Source: Mycobacteroides chelonae
GTDB taxonomy: Bacteria; Actinomycetota; Actinomycetes; Mycobacteriales; Mycobacteriaceae
Direction of reading: 5' to 3'
NCBI GenBank assembly: GCA_014204435.1
Contig: JACHLF010000006.1
Coordinates: forward strand, 124,001-188,000
DNA: 64,000 bases
Both the position numbers and the translations under genes were made by a program. Within the stretch, counting starts at the first letter, position 1, and every line of letters starts with the position of its first letter. The notes under the pieces were generated by a model. That model was not told the DNA's origin. It made no database searches and saw nothing but the letters and a program-made list of their open reading frames with translations. This document shows positions 9,879 to 21,900 of this stretch, piece by piece.

Positions 9879-10517
9879 GTGACTGAATGGCTGCGCTCCG
9901 ATTACCGGCCCGGCGAAAAGGACGGCAGTGGCGATCTCGACGTCGACTGGCTCGCCGAAGGCTGGCTTCCCTTGTTGCGCAAATGGTTTGATCTCGCGGT
10001 GGCCTCGGGCATCCCTGAGCCGAACGCAATGGTGCTCGCCACCGTGGACACCGGCCGGCCGGTGACGCGCACGGTGCTGTGCAAGGGTATCGACCCTGCC
10101 GGTGTGACCTTCTTCTCACACTACGACTCCGCCAAGGGACGTCAGCTGGAACAGGCGCCCTACGCGAGCGTCACATTTCCCTGGTACGCGCTGGGGCGAC
10201 AGGTTCATGTGCGCGGTCGGGTAACCAAGGTCGACCCTGCACAGACCGCTGACTACTGGTCCAAGCGGCCGCGCGGATCACAGCTGGGGGCGTGGGCGTC
10301 GCAGCAGTCCTCGCCCATCGCGTCGCGGGACGCGCTATTGGCCCAGCTCGACGGTGTCACCCGGCGGTTCGCCGATCTGGATCAGGTGCCAGTGCCTCCG
10401 CAATGGGGTGGTTATGTGATCGCGCCCGAGGCCGTCGAGTTCTGGCAGGGGCGGGAGAACCGCGTGCACAACCGGATCGTCGTCACGGATGGTCGGATCG
10501 AACGGCTTCAGCCCTGA
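9879..10517 (+). CDS. pdxH: Pyridoxamine 5'-phosphate oxidase
   Basis: This 212-residue FMN enzyme makes pyridoxal 5'-phosphate from PNP/PMP with O2. Diagnostic stretches are [42 protein letters not shown] and the C-terminal [17 protein letters not shown] 9879 was chosen because a TAGCGT -10 element (9866-9871) ends seven bases earlier, indicating a leaderless mRNA; GTG 9870 is in frame but overlaps that element. The next gene (Gap-like) starts five bases after its stop, so transcription may continue into the TPP locus. Confidence 0.9.
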   Translation: MTEWLRSDYRPGEKDGSGDLDVDWLAEGWLPLLRKWFDLAVASGIPEPNAMVLATVDTGRPVTRTVLCKGIDPAGVTFFSHYDSAKGRQLEQAPYASVTFPWYALGRQVHVRGRVTKVDPAQTADYWSKRPRGSQLGAWASQQSSPIASRDALLAQLDGVTRRFADLDQVPVPPQWGGYVIAPEAVEFWQGRENRVHNRIVVTDGRIERLQP

Positions 10518-10522
10518 TATCC

Positions 10523-11176
10523 ATGTGGATCACCCTGCTGGTGATGGCTCTGGCCGTCAGCTTCGAACCGTTCCGTCTGGGCATGACGGTGCTCATGCTG
10601 AATCGGCCGCGTCCGCATCTGCAGCTGTTGGCATTCCTGTGCGGCGGGTTCGCGATGGGGATGGCGGTGGGCCTGGTCGTGCTGTTCACCTTTCGGCACG
10701 TGTCGATCGGGTCGGCTCATTTCACGTTGCCGCGTGTGCAGATCGGCATCGGGGTGGCGGCGCTGCTGGTTGCGGCGTTGTTGGCCTCGCGGTTGCGGGG
10801 CCCGGCTCCACATGCTCAGCTGGACAAGGTCTCTGCGCGCATTCAAGCGATTGCGACGGGCGGATCGCTATGGGTGGCGGGGCTGGCGGGTCTGGGGATC
10901 GCGCTGCCATCCGTCGACTTCTTGGCCGCGCTGGCCGTGATCGTGGCCTCCGGCTCGCCGCCGGCGACACAGGTCACCGCCCTGGTGCTGTTCAACGTCA
11001 TTGCCTTTGCGCTGGTGGAGCTTCCGTTTCTTGCGCATGCAGTGGCCCCGGAGCGCACGGCCGGGGCCATGGCGAGGCTCAACAGCTGGATTCAATCCAA
11101 CCGTCGCCGCAACATCGCGCTGGTGCTGGCAGCAGTCGGAGGTGTGCTGATCGCGGTCGGGCTCGCCGGGATCTGA
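10523..11176 (+). CDS. Gap/Sap-family glycolipid-addressing membrane protein
   Basis: The 217-residue protein has about six predicted membrane helices and features of the mycobacterial Gap/Sap (sulfolipid-1-addressing protein) family: N-terminal FEPFRLGMTVLMLNRPRP, a central LWVAGLAGLGIALPSVDFLAALA and a C-terminal RRRNIALVLAAVGGVLIAVGLAG. Members sit beside mmpL genes in the glycopeptidolipid, sulfolipid and TPP loci and help glycolipids reach the surface. It converges on fadD23, 24 bp away. ATG 10523 follows the pdxH stop by five bases; the longer frame lies inside pdxH. Its role in TPP transport here is inferred from location. Confidence 0.8.
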   Translation: MWITLLVMALAVSFEPFRLGMTVLMLNRPRPHLQLLAFLCGGFAMGMAVGLVVLFTFRHVSIGSAHFTLPRVQIGIGVAALLVAALLASRLRGPAPHAQLDKVSARIQAIATGGSLWVAGLAGLGIALPSVDFLAALAVIVASGSPPATQVTALVLFNVIAFALVELPFLAHAVAPERTAGAMARLNSWIQSNRRRNIALVLAAVGGVLIAVGLAGI

Positions 11177-11200
11177 CGGCGTTTCGACAGCGATGCCGGG

Positions 11201-12952
11201 TCAGGCGACTCCGACGCGAGTGTCCGCGTCCAAACGGGTGAACTGATTCTGCAGATACTGGTCGACGCACGAGCGCCGCCGAATCTTGCCGCTGGTGGTC
11301 GTGGGCAACGATCCGGGCGGCACCAGTACCACGTCCCCGGCATTCACGCCGTGGGCATTGGAGATCGCCGAGGTGATCTCGCTCTTGATGGCCTCGATGT
11401 CCGAATCGCTGCGCTTCTTGAATTCGATAACCGTGACAAGCTTTTCGGTGCTGTCGAACGGGACAGATATCGCGGCGACCCGGCCGCGAGCGATCTCCTG
11501 AACCGTCGCCTCGATGTCTTCGGGGTAGTAGTTACGCCCGCGAATGATCAACAGGTCCTTGATGCGGCCGACGATGAACAGCTCGCCGTCCGAGACGAAG
11601 CCGAGATCACCGGTGCGCAGCCAGGGGCCTTCGGGGGTGCCGGGCGACGGCTCCGTCACCTTGGCGCCGAAGCAGCGCTGTTCCTCGGGCGACTTGCGCC
11701 AATAGCCGGAGGCGACGTTGTCGCCGTGCACCCAGATCTCGCCGACCACGTTTGCCGGGCACTCCCGGTGGGTGTCGTTGTCGATGATCCGCAGCAGGGG
11801 GGATTGCGGCACCTTGTACGTGACCAGGGCGGTTCCTGCCCCGGCCGTGCAACGGCGAACGCGGCCCGCCGACAGCTCCTCGACATCGAAGTGGGCGGCA
11901 GGCGCCGTTTCACTCCAGGTACCGGAGGCCACGAAGACGGTCGCTTCGGCCAGCCCGTAGGAGGGGCGCATCATGCTGTCGCGGAAATTGAAGTGCGCGA
12001 ACCGATCGACGAAGCGTCGCAAGGTGGCTTGTTCGACCCGCTCGGCGCCACTGATGATGCCGAGCACCTCGCCCAGATCGAGCCCGGCAAGGTCGGCGTC
12101 GGTGGTCTTCCGGGCCGCCAGATCAAAGGCGAAATTGGGCGCCGACGACCAGGCATGCGGATTGGTGGCCAGTGCCCGGACCCAGCGGGATGGACTTTCC
12201 AGGAACGCCAGTGGGCTGGTCAGGTCGGCGCGATAGCCGCCCAGGATGGGGGCGCAGACGCCCAGCACCAAACCCATATCGTGGTAAAACGGCAGCCAGG
12301 ACACGATCGTGGCGTCGGAGGGGATTTGGGAGCCGGTGTCCACAAAGAAGCTGCGCATCAACTGCTCGAAGTTCACCTGCAGATTGCGATGCGACAGCAT
12401 GACGCCGGTGGGCGTGCGGGTGGAACCCGAGCTGTACTGCAGATACGCGATGTTCGGCACGTCGCCCGGGGCGACGCTGGGCCCGCCGTCGACGTCGAGG
12501 CGCAAGGAGTCGATTTCGACCATCGTGGGGGCGATGTCGAGGTGCGACTGGTCGACATAGTCGCTGACATCCCCGGCGACGGCCGAAGTCGTGAGCACCA
12601 CCGAGGGCGACGTGTCGTCGAAGACGGCACGCACCCGGTCCAGGCTGGAGCCACGGTGTGGCAGCGGGAGCGGCACCGCGATCAGCCCGGCCTGCATGGA
12701 ACCCAGGAACGCCAGGATGTACTCAAGGCTTTGCGGTGCCAGGATCAGCGCCCTGTCACCGACCGTGGCGTGCTGGCTGAGCTGGCGGGCCACGTTGAAC
12801 GTGCGGCGCGACAGCTGCGACCAGGTGAGGCTCTCGGCGACACCGGCCGGGTTGTGGGTGTAGTCGGTGAAGGTGAATGCGATGTCATCCGGGCGCAGGC
12901 TGGCACGTCCGTGCAGCATCGACAGGATGGATGACTGGGTTGAGGGTGTCAT
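11201..12952 (-). CDS. fadD23: Fatty acyl-AMP ligase FadD23 (TPP locus)
   Basis: This 583-residue adenylate-forming enzyme has the ATP loop [12 protein letters not shown] (residues 173-184), the GLAEATVF region, the TGDLG motif and the invariant C-terminal lysine K556 (SGKIRRR). Length and sequence are those of mycobacterial FAAL proteins that adenylate fatty acids and pass them to a polyketide synthase rather than to CoA. It should activate the starter for the Pks encoded at 18951-30029. It is last in the papA3-mmpL10-PE-fadD23 run, 15 bp after the PE gene. Confidence 0.88.
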   Translation of the reverse strand: MTPSTQSSILSMLHGRASLRPDDIAFTFTDYTHNPAGVAESLTWSQLSRRTFNVARQLSQHATVGDRALILAPQSLEYILAFLGSMQAGLIAVPLPLPHRGSSLDRVRAVFDDTSPSVVLTTSAVAGDVSDYVDQSHLDIAPTMVEIDSLRLDVDGGPSVAPGDVPNIAYLQYSSGSTRTPTGVMLSHRNLQVNFEQLMRSFFVDTGSQIPSDATIVSWLPFYHDMGLVLGVCAPILGGYRADLTSPLAFLESPSRWVRALATNPHAWSSAPNFAFDLAARKTTDADLAGLDLGEVLGIISGAERVEQATLRRFVDRFAHFNFRDSMMRPSYGLAEATVFVASGTWSETAPAAHFDVEELSAGRVRRCTAGAGTALVTYKVPQSPLLRIIDNDTHRECPANVVGEIWVHGDNVASGYWRKSPEEQRCFGAKVTEPSPGTPEGPWLRTGDLGFVSDGELFIVGRIKDLLIIRGRNYYPEDIEATVQEIARGRVAAISVPFDSTEKLVTVIEFKKRSDSDIEAIKSEITSAISNAHGVNAGDVVLVPPGSLPTTTSGKIRRRSCVDQYLQNQFTRLDADTRVGVA

Positions 12953-12967
12953 GATGTCACGTCCGTA

Positions 12968-14134
12968 CTAATTGGGAGGGTTCGGGCGCGTGCCGTTGCC
13001 CAGCACGGCGAGAGCGCCGCTGGTGATCTGTGAAAGCGGATCGGATCCGCCGCCGAATGTCGCCTGCGAGGCAGGCGCCGTCACTTCCGCGGGGTCGAAG
13101 CCCCGGCGCGGGTCGACTGCGATCGGCGCCGTCGCCGGATCATCGTTGCGCGAGTAGCCCGCGTCTACGCGCGGTTGCAGAATCGCATCGAGCCTGTTGA
13201 GCGTCTCTTCGGGCACTCCGAGGTACTTGAAACCCATCACCAGGGGCAGGTGCTGTTCCGGGATGAAGTACGTCGTCGTTGTACCGCCCCGGGAATTGGT
13301 CTCGGTCACGATGTTGCGCGCCGGAACCATCTTGGGGTTGGTGAACGCCACCGCGGTGTGGCCGGTGGCCAGGCCCGCGATGGCGTTGGCGAGCGCGAAC
13401 AGATTGTCCGGGCGGTCCGGCCAGTCCGCGATGCTGTCGTACGCGGAGATGAATTGGTCCGTGTGGTACTGACTGTCGACTCGGGCCGGGATCGGGTAGT
13501 CCATGAAGGGCACCACGGATCCGGGCGCGAAATTCTGGGTCAGGAAGCTCTCGCTGAAGGGACTCTTCGCGATCGGATCGCCGAACGTCGCGAAGGTCAG
13601 TGAATCCGGCGCCGGTGCCCTCGGATCTGTCGCCAGCGCGTTCTTGACCGCGTTGAGTACGAGCGCCCCTTCGGACAGACCCATCGCGGTTCCGGGGCCC
13701 CCGCTGCGAATGGCGTTTTCGAGATTGGGCTCTCCGATGTCGATCGATTCGCCGATGCTGGGGCCATCCAGACCCAGACCGGGCAGGATCTTCTCCCCGA
13801 TCGGACCGATGCCGGGGAAGAAACGTTCCAGGGTGTGGCCCTGGACCTGGCCGGCCGGGTACCAGACGTTTTCCCGCTTCATGTGGGGGAACCAGTCCTT
13901 GCCGGTCATCCGGATGTATTCGTCGTACGGGATGCCGAGCACGTGCGCGCCGCCGAGGGCGTATGCGGTCCGATCCGGCCCCGTAGGTGCGGCGAGAACC
14001 TGTCCGTCGGCCGTGACCCGGGGGATCGGTGGGCCGGGAACCTGCGGGTCATCGGCGAGCGCGGACGGGATGCCGAAGCATCCTGTTACGCAAGCGACTA
14101 CCAGCACCGCGGCGCCTGCGAGAAGGTCCTTCAT
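12968..14134 (-). CDS. PE-PPE-domain serine hydrolase/transacylase of the TPP locus
   Basis: This 388-residue exported protein has a PE-PPE (alpha/beta hydrolase) domain with the nucleophile elbow GLSEG at Ser154. The corresponding gene in other mycobacteria (called PE in the TPP locus) is reported to act in final TPP assembly outside the membrane, moving polyphleoyl chains from a diacyl trehalose precursor. The N-terminus carries an export signal that can be read two ways: a lipobox-like VTGC ending at Cys19, or Sec cleavage after SALA near residue 27. ATG 14134 follows AGGAG; a longer frame that overlaps mmpL10 was rejected. It lacks a classical PE N-terminal domain. Confidence 0.85.
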   Translation of the reverse strand: MKDLLAGAAVLVVACVTGCFGIPSALADDPQVPGPPIPRVTADGQVLAAPTGPDRTAYALGGAHVLGIPYDEYIRMTGKDWFPHMKRENVWYPAGQVQGHTLERFFPGIGPIGEKILPGLGLDGPSIGESIDIGEPNLENAIRSGGPGTAMGLSEGALVLNAVKNALATDPRAPAPDSLTFATFGDPIAKSPFSESFLTQNFAPGSVVPFMDYPIPARVDSQYHTDQFISAYDSIADWPDRPDNLFALANAIAGLATGHTAVAFTNPKMVPARNIVTETNSRGGTTTTYFIPEQHLPLVMGFKYLGVPEETLNRLDAILQPRVDAGYSRNDDPATAPIAVDPRRGFDPAEVTAPASQATFGGGSDPLSQITSGALAVLGNGTRPNPPN

Positions 14135-14187
14135 CCGTGCTCCTGACTCAACTTCATTTTCAGTCTCACATACATAACGAGTGCTTG

Positions 14188-17100
14188 CTAACGGGTCGAC
14201 TTGGTGGCAGGGGGTTTCTCCGCGGATGTCCGCGCCGCGCTCACCTGCGATGGCCACCAGTTCGCCTTGCCCACCAATGCCGCGATGGCGGGCACTGTGA
14301 TGGTCCGGACCACGAAGGTGTCCAACAGGATTCCCACGCCGATCACAAAGCCGCCTTGGACCACGATTCCGATGCTAGAGAAGAGCAGACCGCCTACTGA
14401 CGCCGCGAAGATCAGCCCGGCCGCGGTGATGACGCCACCCGTGGAGTTCAGGGCGCGGATGATGCCGTAGCGCACGCTGTTGCTCGACTCGTCGCGCATG
14501 CGCGACACGAAGAGCATGTTGTAGTCGGCACCCACCGCCACCAGCACGACAAAGGCCAAGGGCGGTACGGTCCAATGCAGTTGCTCGCCGAGTAGGAACT
14601 GGAAGGTCAGCACGCCGATACCGATGGCCGCGAAGTAGGAGAGCACCACCGAACCGACCAGGTACAGCGGCGCGACGATCGCGCGTAGCAACACCATCAA
14701 TGTCAGCAGCACGACGATGAGCGTCGCCGCGATGATGAACCGGATGTCGTGTTGGTAGTAATTGCGTGTGTCGCGCAGGGCGGTGGGGAACCCGCCCATC
14801 GATATCGTGGCGTCGGCCAGTGTGGTGTTGGGCTGGGCGCCCTGGGCGACGTCGTTAATCACGTTGACCTGGTCCATCGCCTCGGGGCTGAACGGGTTGA
14901 GTTTGGTCTGGATCACATACCGCACGGAATGGCCGTCAGGTGAGATGAACGCGTGAGCGGCCCGTTGGAAGTCCGGATTGTTCAGGACCTCGGCGGGGAT
15001 GTTGAAGCCCGCCTGTGAGGGGTCCGCGGCGTTGTTCTTCATCGTCAGCAGGAAGTTCGATGCCTGGTTGAGGCCGTTGACGATCACCTTGATCTGCCCG
15101 ACGAGTTGATCCACTCCGGCGGCCACCTGCTGACTGCCTCCGGCCAGGCGGTCGGCACCCTGTCGCAGTTGGTTGAGCCCCGCCTGCGGGCCGCCGGGCT
15201 TGTCCAGACCTATGGCATGAAGTCCGTTGACGACACTCAGGAGCGAGGCGTTCAGCTTGGTCACCGTCGCCGAGAGGGTCGCCTTGTTGCCCGGCGAGTT
15301 GCCGAGCTGGCGGGCGAGGCGCTCGATCTCGTCGAGGCGGCCGCTGTTGCGTTCGCCGACGAGCCGCTCGAACTGCCCGCGCGTATTGCTGCATGAGGTG
15401 TCGGCATCGCAGACTGGGTTGCCTTGCAGCGCCGTCAGGACAGGGTTGATCCAGCCGAACATGTCCTTGGCGGCGGAGAAGTTCCACCCCATGTCGTTGG
15501 CCAGAGCGTTGATTTCGTCGACGAGTTTGGCGGCGTTGTCCACGTTGCGCACCAGCTCGTCGCCGCCGGATTTGGTCTTCAGTGAGTTCGACGCCTCCAG
15601 CAGGCTCTGCAGGCCGGGGGTGATCTTGCCCAGCTGATTGCGCAGATCGGTGAGGCTGCCGGCCAGCGTGTTGGCGCCGGAGGTGAGTCGATTGAGATCG
15701 CTGCTGCGCTGGTTGATCTGGTTGGAGCCGTCTGCCAGCCGGGTGCCTACGAGCCCGGCCTGGTAGGTAGCTCTGAACTCGGGCGGCACCTCGCCCAATG
15801 GGCGGGTAACGCCGCTGACCAGGGCCACATCCGGTAGCTGGGCGATGCGCGAGGCCATCTGCTCCAGATCGGCGAGGGCCTGCGGGGTGCGCAGGTCGCG
15901 CGGCGACTGGATAAGGATGTATTCCGGGATGGATTGGCTGAGCGGGAAGTGACGCTCCAGCGCGGTGTACCCGACCGAGCTCGGCGCCGACGGCGAGACG
16001 GCCTTGCGGTCGTCGTAGTTGTAGCGCGCAAGCAGGGCGCAGCTGCCCAGCAGCCCCAACACGAGCACACTGGCCACCAGGTGTGGAATCGGGCGGCGGA
16101 CGATGCGGATACCGGACCGCCGCCAGAACTGGGCCGTCAATTCACGTCGCGGCTTGACCCAGCCGCGCGGGCCGGCGAGCACCAGGATGGCCGGCAGCAG
16201 GGTCATGCCGGACAGGTACGCGACACCGATCCCGATCGCCGACGACACGCCGACCGTCTGGAAGACACCCATCTTGGTGAAGCTCAAGAGCAGGAAGGTG
16301 ACGCCCACCGTCATGGCAGACGCGGTGATCACCTTGCCGATCGACATCATCGCGGCCCTGACCGCCTGGTTATAGGTCTTACCCGCCCGCAGGTAGTCGT
16401 GATAGCGGCTGATGAGGAAGACCGCGTAGTCCGTTCCGGCGCCTGCCAAAATCGCACTCAGGAAGACGATGGACTGGTTCGAGACGCCGGCGCCCGTCAG
16501 TTGCGAGTAGGCCGCCACCACGGACTGGGCGATCACCAGCGACGAGCCGATGGTCACCAGCGGAAGCATCATCGTCAGTGCACTGCGATAGACCATGAGT
16601 AACACCGCGAGCACCAGGATGGCGATCGCGAGCTCGATCGGTAGACGATCTTGCTGGCCCGCGACGGTGAGGTCGGCGACCGTGGCGGCCGGACCGGTGA
16701 TGTGCACCGTGGTCTGACTGCCTTCCATGCTGCGCTGGATGAGGTCGGTCACCCGTTTGTAGGACTCGAAAGACTTGGGTGTGCCCAACTCGCCCGCGAG
16801 GCCAACCGGCAGGACCCACGTCTTGTTGTCCTGACTCGTCAGGAACTTTCGCAACTCGGGTGTGCCGATGAAGTCTTGCACCGACACGACGTTGGTCAGG
16901 TCGTGGCGCAGTGCGTCCACGACCTGACGGTAGGTCGCCGCGTCGTCGGCTCCGAGTCCGTTCTCGTTGATGAACACGACGAGGAGAAGGTCGTCGTTGC
17001 TCGATTCGTCGAACGCCTCGGTCATCTTCTTGGCGGCCACACTCGAGGGCGCGTCCGCCGGCAAGATGGCGAGCGGATGCTTCTCGGACATTTCGTTCAA

Positions 17101-17196
17101 CGAGGGGAAATTCAGGGGCAGGGCGATGGCCAGCGCGACCCAGGCGCCTATCACCGCCCATGGCCACCGCACCACGAGATCGGCTAGCCGGCGCAT
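14188..17196 (-). CDS. mmpL10: RND-family lipid transporter MmpL10
   Basis: This 1,002-residue protein has the MmpL architecture: an N-terminal helix (about 11-30), a first porter domain, a block of membrane helices at about 195-380, a large second loop (about 400-760) rich in Gln/Asn/Leu, and a second helix block at about 765-960. It should move the acylated trehalose precursor across the inner membrane using the proton gradient. The ATG is preceded by GAGGAAGAT. It lies between papA3 (33 bp upstream) and the PE gene (53 bp downstream), as in known TPP loci. Confidence 0.9.
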   Translation of the reverse strand: MRRLADLVVRWPWAVIGAWVALAIALPLNFPSLNEMSEKHPLAILPADAPSSVAAKKMTEAFDESSNDDLLLVVFINENGLGADDAATYRQVVDALRHDLTNVVSVQDFIGTPELRKFLTSQDNKTWVLPVGLAGELGTPKSFESYKRVTDLIQRSMEGSQTTVHITGPAATVADLTVAGQQDRLPIELAIAILVLAVLLMVYRSALTMMLPLVTIGSSLVIAQSVVAAYSQLTGAGVSNQSIVFLSAILAGAGTDYAVFLISRYHDYLRAGKTYNQAVRAAMMSIGKVITASAMTVGVTFLLLSFTKMGVFQTVGVSSAIGIGVAYLSGMTLLPAILVLAGPRGWVKPRRELTAQFWRRSGIRIVRRPIPHLVASVLVLGLLGSCALLARYNYDDRKAVSPSAPSSVGYTALERHFPLSQSIPEYILIQSPRDLRTPQALADLEQMASRIAQLPDVALVSGVTRPLGEVPPEFRATYQAGLVGTRLADGSNQINQRSSDLNRLTSGANTLAGSLTDLRNQLGKITPGLQSLLEASNSLKTKSGGDELVRNVDNAAKLVDEINALANDMGWNFSAAKDMFGWINPVLTALQGNPVCDADTSCSNTRGQFERLVGERNSGRLDEIERLARQLGNSPGNKATLSATVTKLNASLLSVVNGLHAIGLDKPGGPQAGLNQLRQGADRLAGGSQQVAAGVDQLVGQIKVIVNGLNQASNFLLTMKNNAADPSQAGFNIPAEVLNNPDFQRAAHAFISPDGHSVRYVIQTKLNPFSPEAMDQVNVINDVAQGAQPNTTLADATISMGGFPTALRDTRNYYQHDIRFIIAATLIVVLLTLMVLLRAIVAPLYLVGSVVLSYFAAIGIGVLTFQFLLGEQLHWTVPPLAFVVLVAVGADYNMLFVSRMRDESSNSVRYGIIRALNSTGGVITAAGLIFAASVGGLLFSSIGIVVQGGFVIGVGILLDTFVVRTITVPAIAALVGKANWWPSQVSAARTSAEKPPATKSTR

Positions 17197-17229
17197 ATCT
17201 TCCTCACCCTCATTTTGATGCCGCCCGAG

Positions 17230-18651
17230 CTACGCGACGCGTCCCCAGTGCCCGCTGTCCGCGACGCGCACGCACACGGACTTCATCGCCTCCATGTAGC
17301 GCAGAGCCGACTTCTCGGCGATGGGGTTGTCGGGATGCATGATCGCCATCGCCGTGCCCTCGCCGTAACGGAATATGTAGATGGTCAGTTGGTAGGAGAA
17401 CCGGCCGTCCGGATAGATGCCGATGTTGTCGGCCAGGCCCAACTCGCCCGCCGCGAGGATCGCGTTGAGCGGTGCGGCGCCACCGTGGAAGAAGTTCGAC
17501 ACCGGAAAATTCGGTTCCGGCCACTTCAGCCACGGCGCCAGTTCCAGTACTCGGTAGTACGGCACCCGGGCCATGTCCAGACTCGAATCGAACGCGGTCT
17601 GCGCCGCATAGGCGGCATCGTTGAAGGAGGTTGCCGCGATCGGAACGGTGATCGGAATAAGCCCGGTAAACCAGCCTTGCGTCATGAAGTTGTCGCTAGC
17701 TGTGCGGGAATCTCTCGGTGTGAGCCCGTAATACGTGACGGCCCCTGTGAATTCGTGTTCGACCAGACCGAGGCAGGCGAACAAACCGCCGACGAACCGT
17801 GAGCCGGCGGCCCCGCAGGCGGATTCGAATCGATCGGTCTGCTCCGGGTTCATCAGCGACAGCGAAGTCATAGTGCTGCTGGTCGATTCCGATGGATTGC
17901 CGAGCGGGAGCGGGAACTCGGGGAAGGTGCCGTTGTTGTTCTCGGCAAAGTCGATCCACGCCTGGACGCCCGGGGAGTTCAGGGTCAACGTCGACGTGAA
18001 TTCGCGCTCGCGAGTGCAGAAGTCGTCGAAACTGCCAGCGTCGGGAAGTACGAGAGCCTGGCCGCCTCCGCTCAATGCGGAGTACATCCCGTTGGCTTCC
18101 ATCATCGTGGTGCCGATCAGCGTCGCATCGCCATGCACATGATCCATGGCAGCAAAGAAAGTGAAGTGGTTCTCGCTCTGGATGATTCCGAAGGTGAAGC
18201 ACCCCCATTCCAGTGGACTCGGTATGTCGATGACGTGGTTACGTATCTCATCGACAGTCATATGCCCTTGCGTTACAGGGGTGAATTCGATGTCGTCCGG
18301 ATCGGTGATCGAATGCCTGACGAAATCGCCGTCGTCGGTGCGCTCGAACCAGCTGCGGAACGTGTCGTGGCGGCGCAGGTACGCGTTGAGCGCGTGGTCC
18401 ATGGCGGAGATATCGCATTGACCGGCAACGTCACAGCTGGCGATGATTTGGCGCGAGAAGTTTAGGCCAGCTGCATTCCGTTCGTAGTAGTTTCGGAGAT
18501 GTTGGCTCTGCATGTAGCTGACTGGCACCGAACTCACAGGTGCCTGCCGGGCTTTTCCGGCGGCCGTAGGGGTGGGGTGCCACGAGGTGACGGAGCCCGG
18601 ACTCAACGTCCATTCACCAAGTGCGCCAACCGTTATCGTGCCTATGCGCAA
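17230..18651 (-). CDS. papA3: Polyketide-associated acyltransferase PapA3
   Basis: This 473-residue condensation-type acyltransferase transfers long acyl chains to trehalose to form the diacyl precursor of TPP. It contains the HxxxD catalytic motif in MDHVHGDA and family stretches such as VPVSYMQSQHLRNYYERNAAG and TQGWFTGLIPITVPIA. The start is not obvious: TTG 18651 has GAGAGG nine bases upstream and gives the same length as M. tuberculosis PapA3 (about 472), while ATG 18690 has no well-spaced ribosome site. It is first in the leftward operon and divergent from the Pks. Confidence 0.87.
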   Translation of the reverse strand: MRIGTITVGALGEWTLSPGSVTSWHPTPTAAGKARQAPVSSVPVSYMQSQHLRNYYERNAAGLNFSRQIIASCDVAGQCDISAMDHALNAYLRRHDTFRSWFERTDDGDFVRHSITDPDDIEFTPVTQGHMTVDEIRNHVIDIPSPLEWGCFTFGIIQSENHFTFFAAMDHVHGDATLIGTTMMEANGMYSALSGGGQALVLPDAGSFDDFCTREREFTSTLTLNSPGVQAWIDFAENNNGTFPEFPLPLGNPSESTSSTMTSLSLMNPEQTDRFESACGAAGSRFVGGLFACLGLVEHEFTGAVTYYGLTPRDSRTASDNFMTQGWFTGLIPITVPIAATSFNDAAYAAQTAFDSSLDMARVPYYRVLELAPWLKWPEPNFPVSNFFHGGAAPLNAILAAGELGLADNIGIYPDGRFSYQLTIYIFRYGEGTAMAIMHPDNPIAEKSALRYMEAMKSVCVRVADSGHWGRVA

Positions 18652-18950
18652 AAAGCCGTCCCTCTCGCTCGGCCGGCCCCGCTCCGGCATTACTCTTCGC
18701 TGGCCCAACATACCCTCGGCTCGACCGTGCAGTCGCCACTCGAGCCGATCCGGAAACCCCATGCGCCACATGGCATACCGGTAATAACTAGAACTTACCG
18801 TCCTAGGAACTATCAAGTTTGGGAACGATAGTGCGCACGATACTTGTTCGGCTAGAGTCGCGTTCGCACCCCCAGATGTCCCGAGTCACCTTCTCGCCCG
18901 ACGACGTCGAGGGCCGCTCTCCCCACCCGCCGACGCAAGGAGGCCACCTC
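18652..18950. promoter_or_regulatory. Divergent papA3/pks control region
   Basis: This interval of about 300 bp separates the two transcription units of the TPP locus. It contains the palindrome TCCTAGGA (18801-18808), a split inverted repeat GGTAA...TTACC around CTAG (about 18780-18799), direct repeats GGAACTAT/GGAACGAT (18806-18813, 18822-18829), and a TAGAGT -10 candidate near 18852. An AAGGAGG ribosome site (18937-18943) precedes the pks start by seven bases. The regulator is unknown and promoters are inferred. Confidence 0.5.
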
Positions 18951-21900
18951 ATGGAATCCGCCGACCATCCGATCGAACCAGCCCCACGTTTTGCAATCAT
19001 CGGATATGCAGCGCGTTTTCCTGGTGCCGCAGACGCGGACGCGTTCTGGGACGTGTTGCGCGATGGCCGTGATGCGATATCTGAGGTGCCCGCCGATCGA
19101 TGGGACGCCGACGAGTTCTTCGACTCCGAACCGGGTGCTCCCGGCAAGGTCGTAACCCGGCGCGCCGGATTCGTCGATGACGTCACGGGGTTTGACGCAC
19201 CGTTCTTCGGTATGTCGACGCGCGAGGTCAGACTGATGGACCCGCAGCACCGACTTTTGCTGGAGACGGCATGGCGCGCGGTCGAGCATTCCGGTATCGC
19301 GCCAACGGATTTGGCTGAGACCAATAGCGGTGTATTCGTCGGCCTGGCCACACACGATTACCTGGGAATGGCCTCCGATGAGCTGACCTACCCCGAGATC
19401 GAGGCCTACATGGCCATCGGTACGTCCAACGCCGCGGCCGCCGGTCGCATCAGCTACCGACTGGGGTTGCAAGGACCCGCGGTTGCCGTCGACACAGCGT
19501 GCAGTTCGTCGCTGGTAGCAATTCATCAAGCGTGCCAAGCACTTCAGCTCGGAGAGTGTGACCTCGCACTGGCCGGCGGCGCGAATGTCCTGCTGACTCC
19601 CGCGACAATGATCACGTTCTCGCACGCGCACATGCTCGCGCCCGACGGCAAGTGCAAGACCTTCGACGCGGCCGCCGACGGGTACGTGCGTGGCGAGGGC
19701 TCCGGTGTCATCGTCATCAAGCGCCTTGAGGATGCGATCCGCGACGGCGACCGGGTCCGGGCCGTCATCCGGGGCAGTGCGATTAACCAGGACGGCGCAT
19801 CGGGCGGGTTGACGGTACCCAATGGCGTTGCTCAGCAGCGGGTTATCGCCGATGCGCTCAAGCGTGCCGGAGTGGCGCCCAGCGAGGTCGGCTATCTGGA
19901 AGCGCACGGCACCGGGACATCGCTGGGCGACCCGATCGAGGCTCAGGCCGCCGGCGCGGCCTACGGCATCGGTCGCGAAGCCAACGATCCACTGTTGATC
20001 GGATCGGCGAAGACGAACATCGGGCACCTGGAGGCCGCCGCGGGTATCGCGGGTGTCATCAAGGTCATCCTGTCGCTTGAGAACGAGCTGTTGCCGCAGC
20101 ACCGCAACTTTCAGAACCCGTCGCCGCACATTCCCTGGGACCGGCTTCCGGTGGAGGTCGTCAAGGAGGCCCGGCCGTGGAGGCGCAACGGGCGGCCCCG
20201 TATCGCGGGCGTCAGCTCGTTCGGATTCGCCGGAACCAACGCGCATGTGATCCTCGAAGAAGCTCCGCCCGCGCCCCAGGACGTGGTCGACACGCCCGCG
20301 CCTGCCGGGGGCCGAAAGTTCAGCATTCTGCCGCTCTCCGCGCGTACACCCGCTGCGTTGGTGCAGATCGCCGATCGATACCGCCGCTGGTTGAACGCGC
20401 ATCCAGAGGCCACCCTGGCCGACCTGTGCCTGACCGCCGGAGTGGGACGAGCGCACCTGGAGCACCGTGCCGCGTTGGTCATCAACTCGCGGGAAGGCGC
20501 CGTCGAGTTGTTGGGAGCCGTCGCCGACGACCGCCCCGCCCCCGGATTGGGGCGTGGGGAGTCGCACGACACGCCCAAGACGGCCTGGCTGTTCACCGGC
20601 CAGGGCAGTCAGTACCCCGGCATGGCGCGAGAGTTGTTCGAGACCGAGCCGGTGTTTGCAGAGACCCTGAATCATTGCGCCGCGGCCGTCGCCGATGTTC
20701 TCGAAAAGCCTTTGCTGGATGTCATTTTCGATGTCGATGTCGATGTCGAGGGCGCCGATGCCGAGGAGACGCTGCGGCAGACCTCCTACGCCCAGCCCGC
20801 CCTATTCGCGGTGGAAATGGGCCTGGCCCGGCTGTGGCAGTCGTGGGGTTTCGAGCCGGATGTGGTGCTCGGACACAGCGTTGGCCAGTATTCGGCCGCG
20901 TGCGTCGCGGAGGTGTTCAGCCTCGAAGATGGCGCGCGATTGATCGCCGAGCGGGGCCGGCTGTTCGGCAGTCTGCCCGCGGGCGGCCGGATGGCGGCGG
21001 TGTTCACCGATGCCGAGCGTGTGGAGAGTCTGACCGACGAGTTCCCCAGTCTTTCGGTCGCCGCCTTCAACGGCGCCAACACTGTATTGTCCGGGCCCGC
21101 GCAAGATCTGGAGAAGGCGGTGGCGGGGCTGGTCGCTGACGGCGTCCGCTGCGATTTCCTGGAGACCAGTCACGCGTTCCATTCGGCATTGCTGGACCCG
21201 ATCCTCGACGAATTCGAGGCGTATGCGGGTCAGTTCAATTGCAGGACTCCGCAACGGATTCTGATCGACAACCGCACCGGCGCAGCGCTCGGCAGAAGCA
21301 CGAAACTCGACGGTGCTTACTGGCGTCGTCATGCGCGCCAGCCGGTGGAGTTCGCCAAGAGCGTGCAAACCCTTGCCGACATGAACTGCAAGGTGCTGCT
21401 GGAGATAGGCCCACAACCGGTACTCACCGCTGCGGCCCTGCGGGCATGGCCCGACCCGGCGACCGCACCGAGGGCGATCGCCTCGCTGCGCCGAAACACT
21501 GCCGACCATCGGCAGATCACGGAGGCCGCTGCCGACGCCTACGTCCTGGGCCACCTGCCGAACTTCGCCGCGTTCCAGCATGGGCCCGCGAGGAAGTTGG
21601 ACCTGCCCACCTATCCGTTCGAACATCGCCAGTACTGGTATCGAGACAACCGGGATAACCCGAACCCGCAGAAGAACATCGGGGGGACCCGCACCCAAGC
21701 CATCCGGCTGCTCGAGGACGGAAAGATCGAGGAACTCGTGAACCTCCTCGGTAATGCAAGCGGCGACCAGCAGACCCTGTCGGTACTGACAAGGCTTGCA
21801 GCCCAACACAACCAGCAACGCACCACTGATTCCATCGCCGATGATCGCTATCAGTGTCGCTGGGACAAGTCCCCGACACCGCTGTCCACTGCGGACGCCG

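Noticed and set aside
11351..12934. Long plus-strand open frame (527 codons) over fadD23
   Set aside because: It is antisense to an unmistakable FAAL gene; long antisense frames are normal in high-GC DNA.
18852..20675. 607-codon minus-strand frame inside pks
   Set aside because: It is antisense to the KS-AT coding region and its composition is that of a shadow frame.
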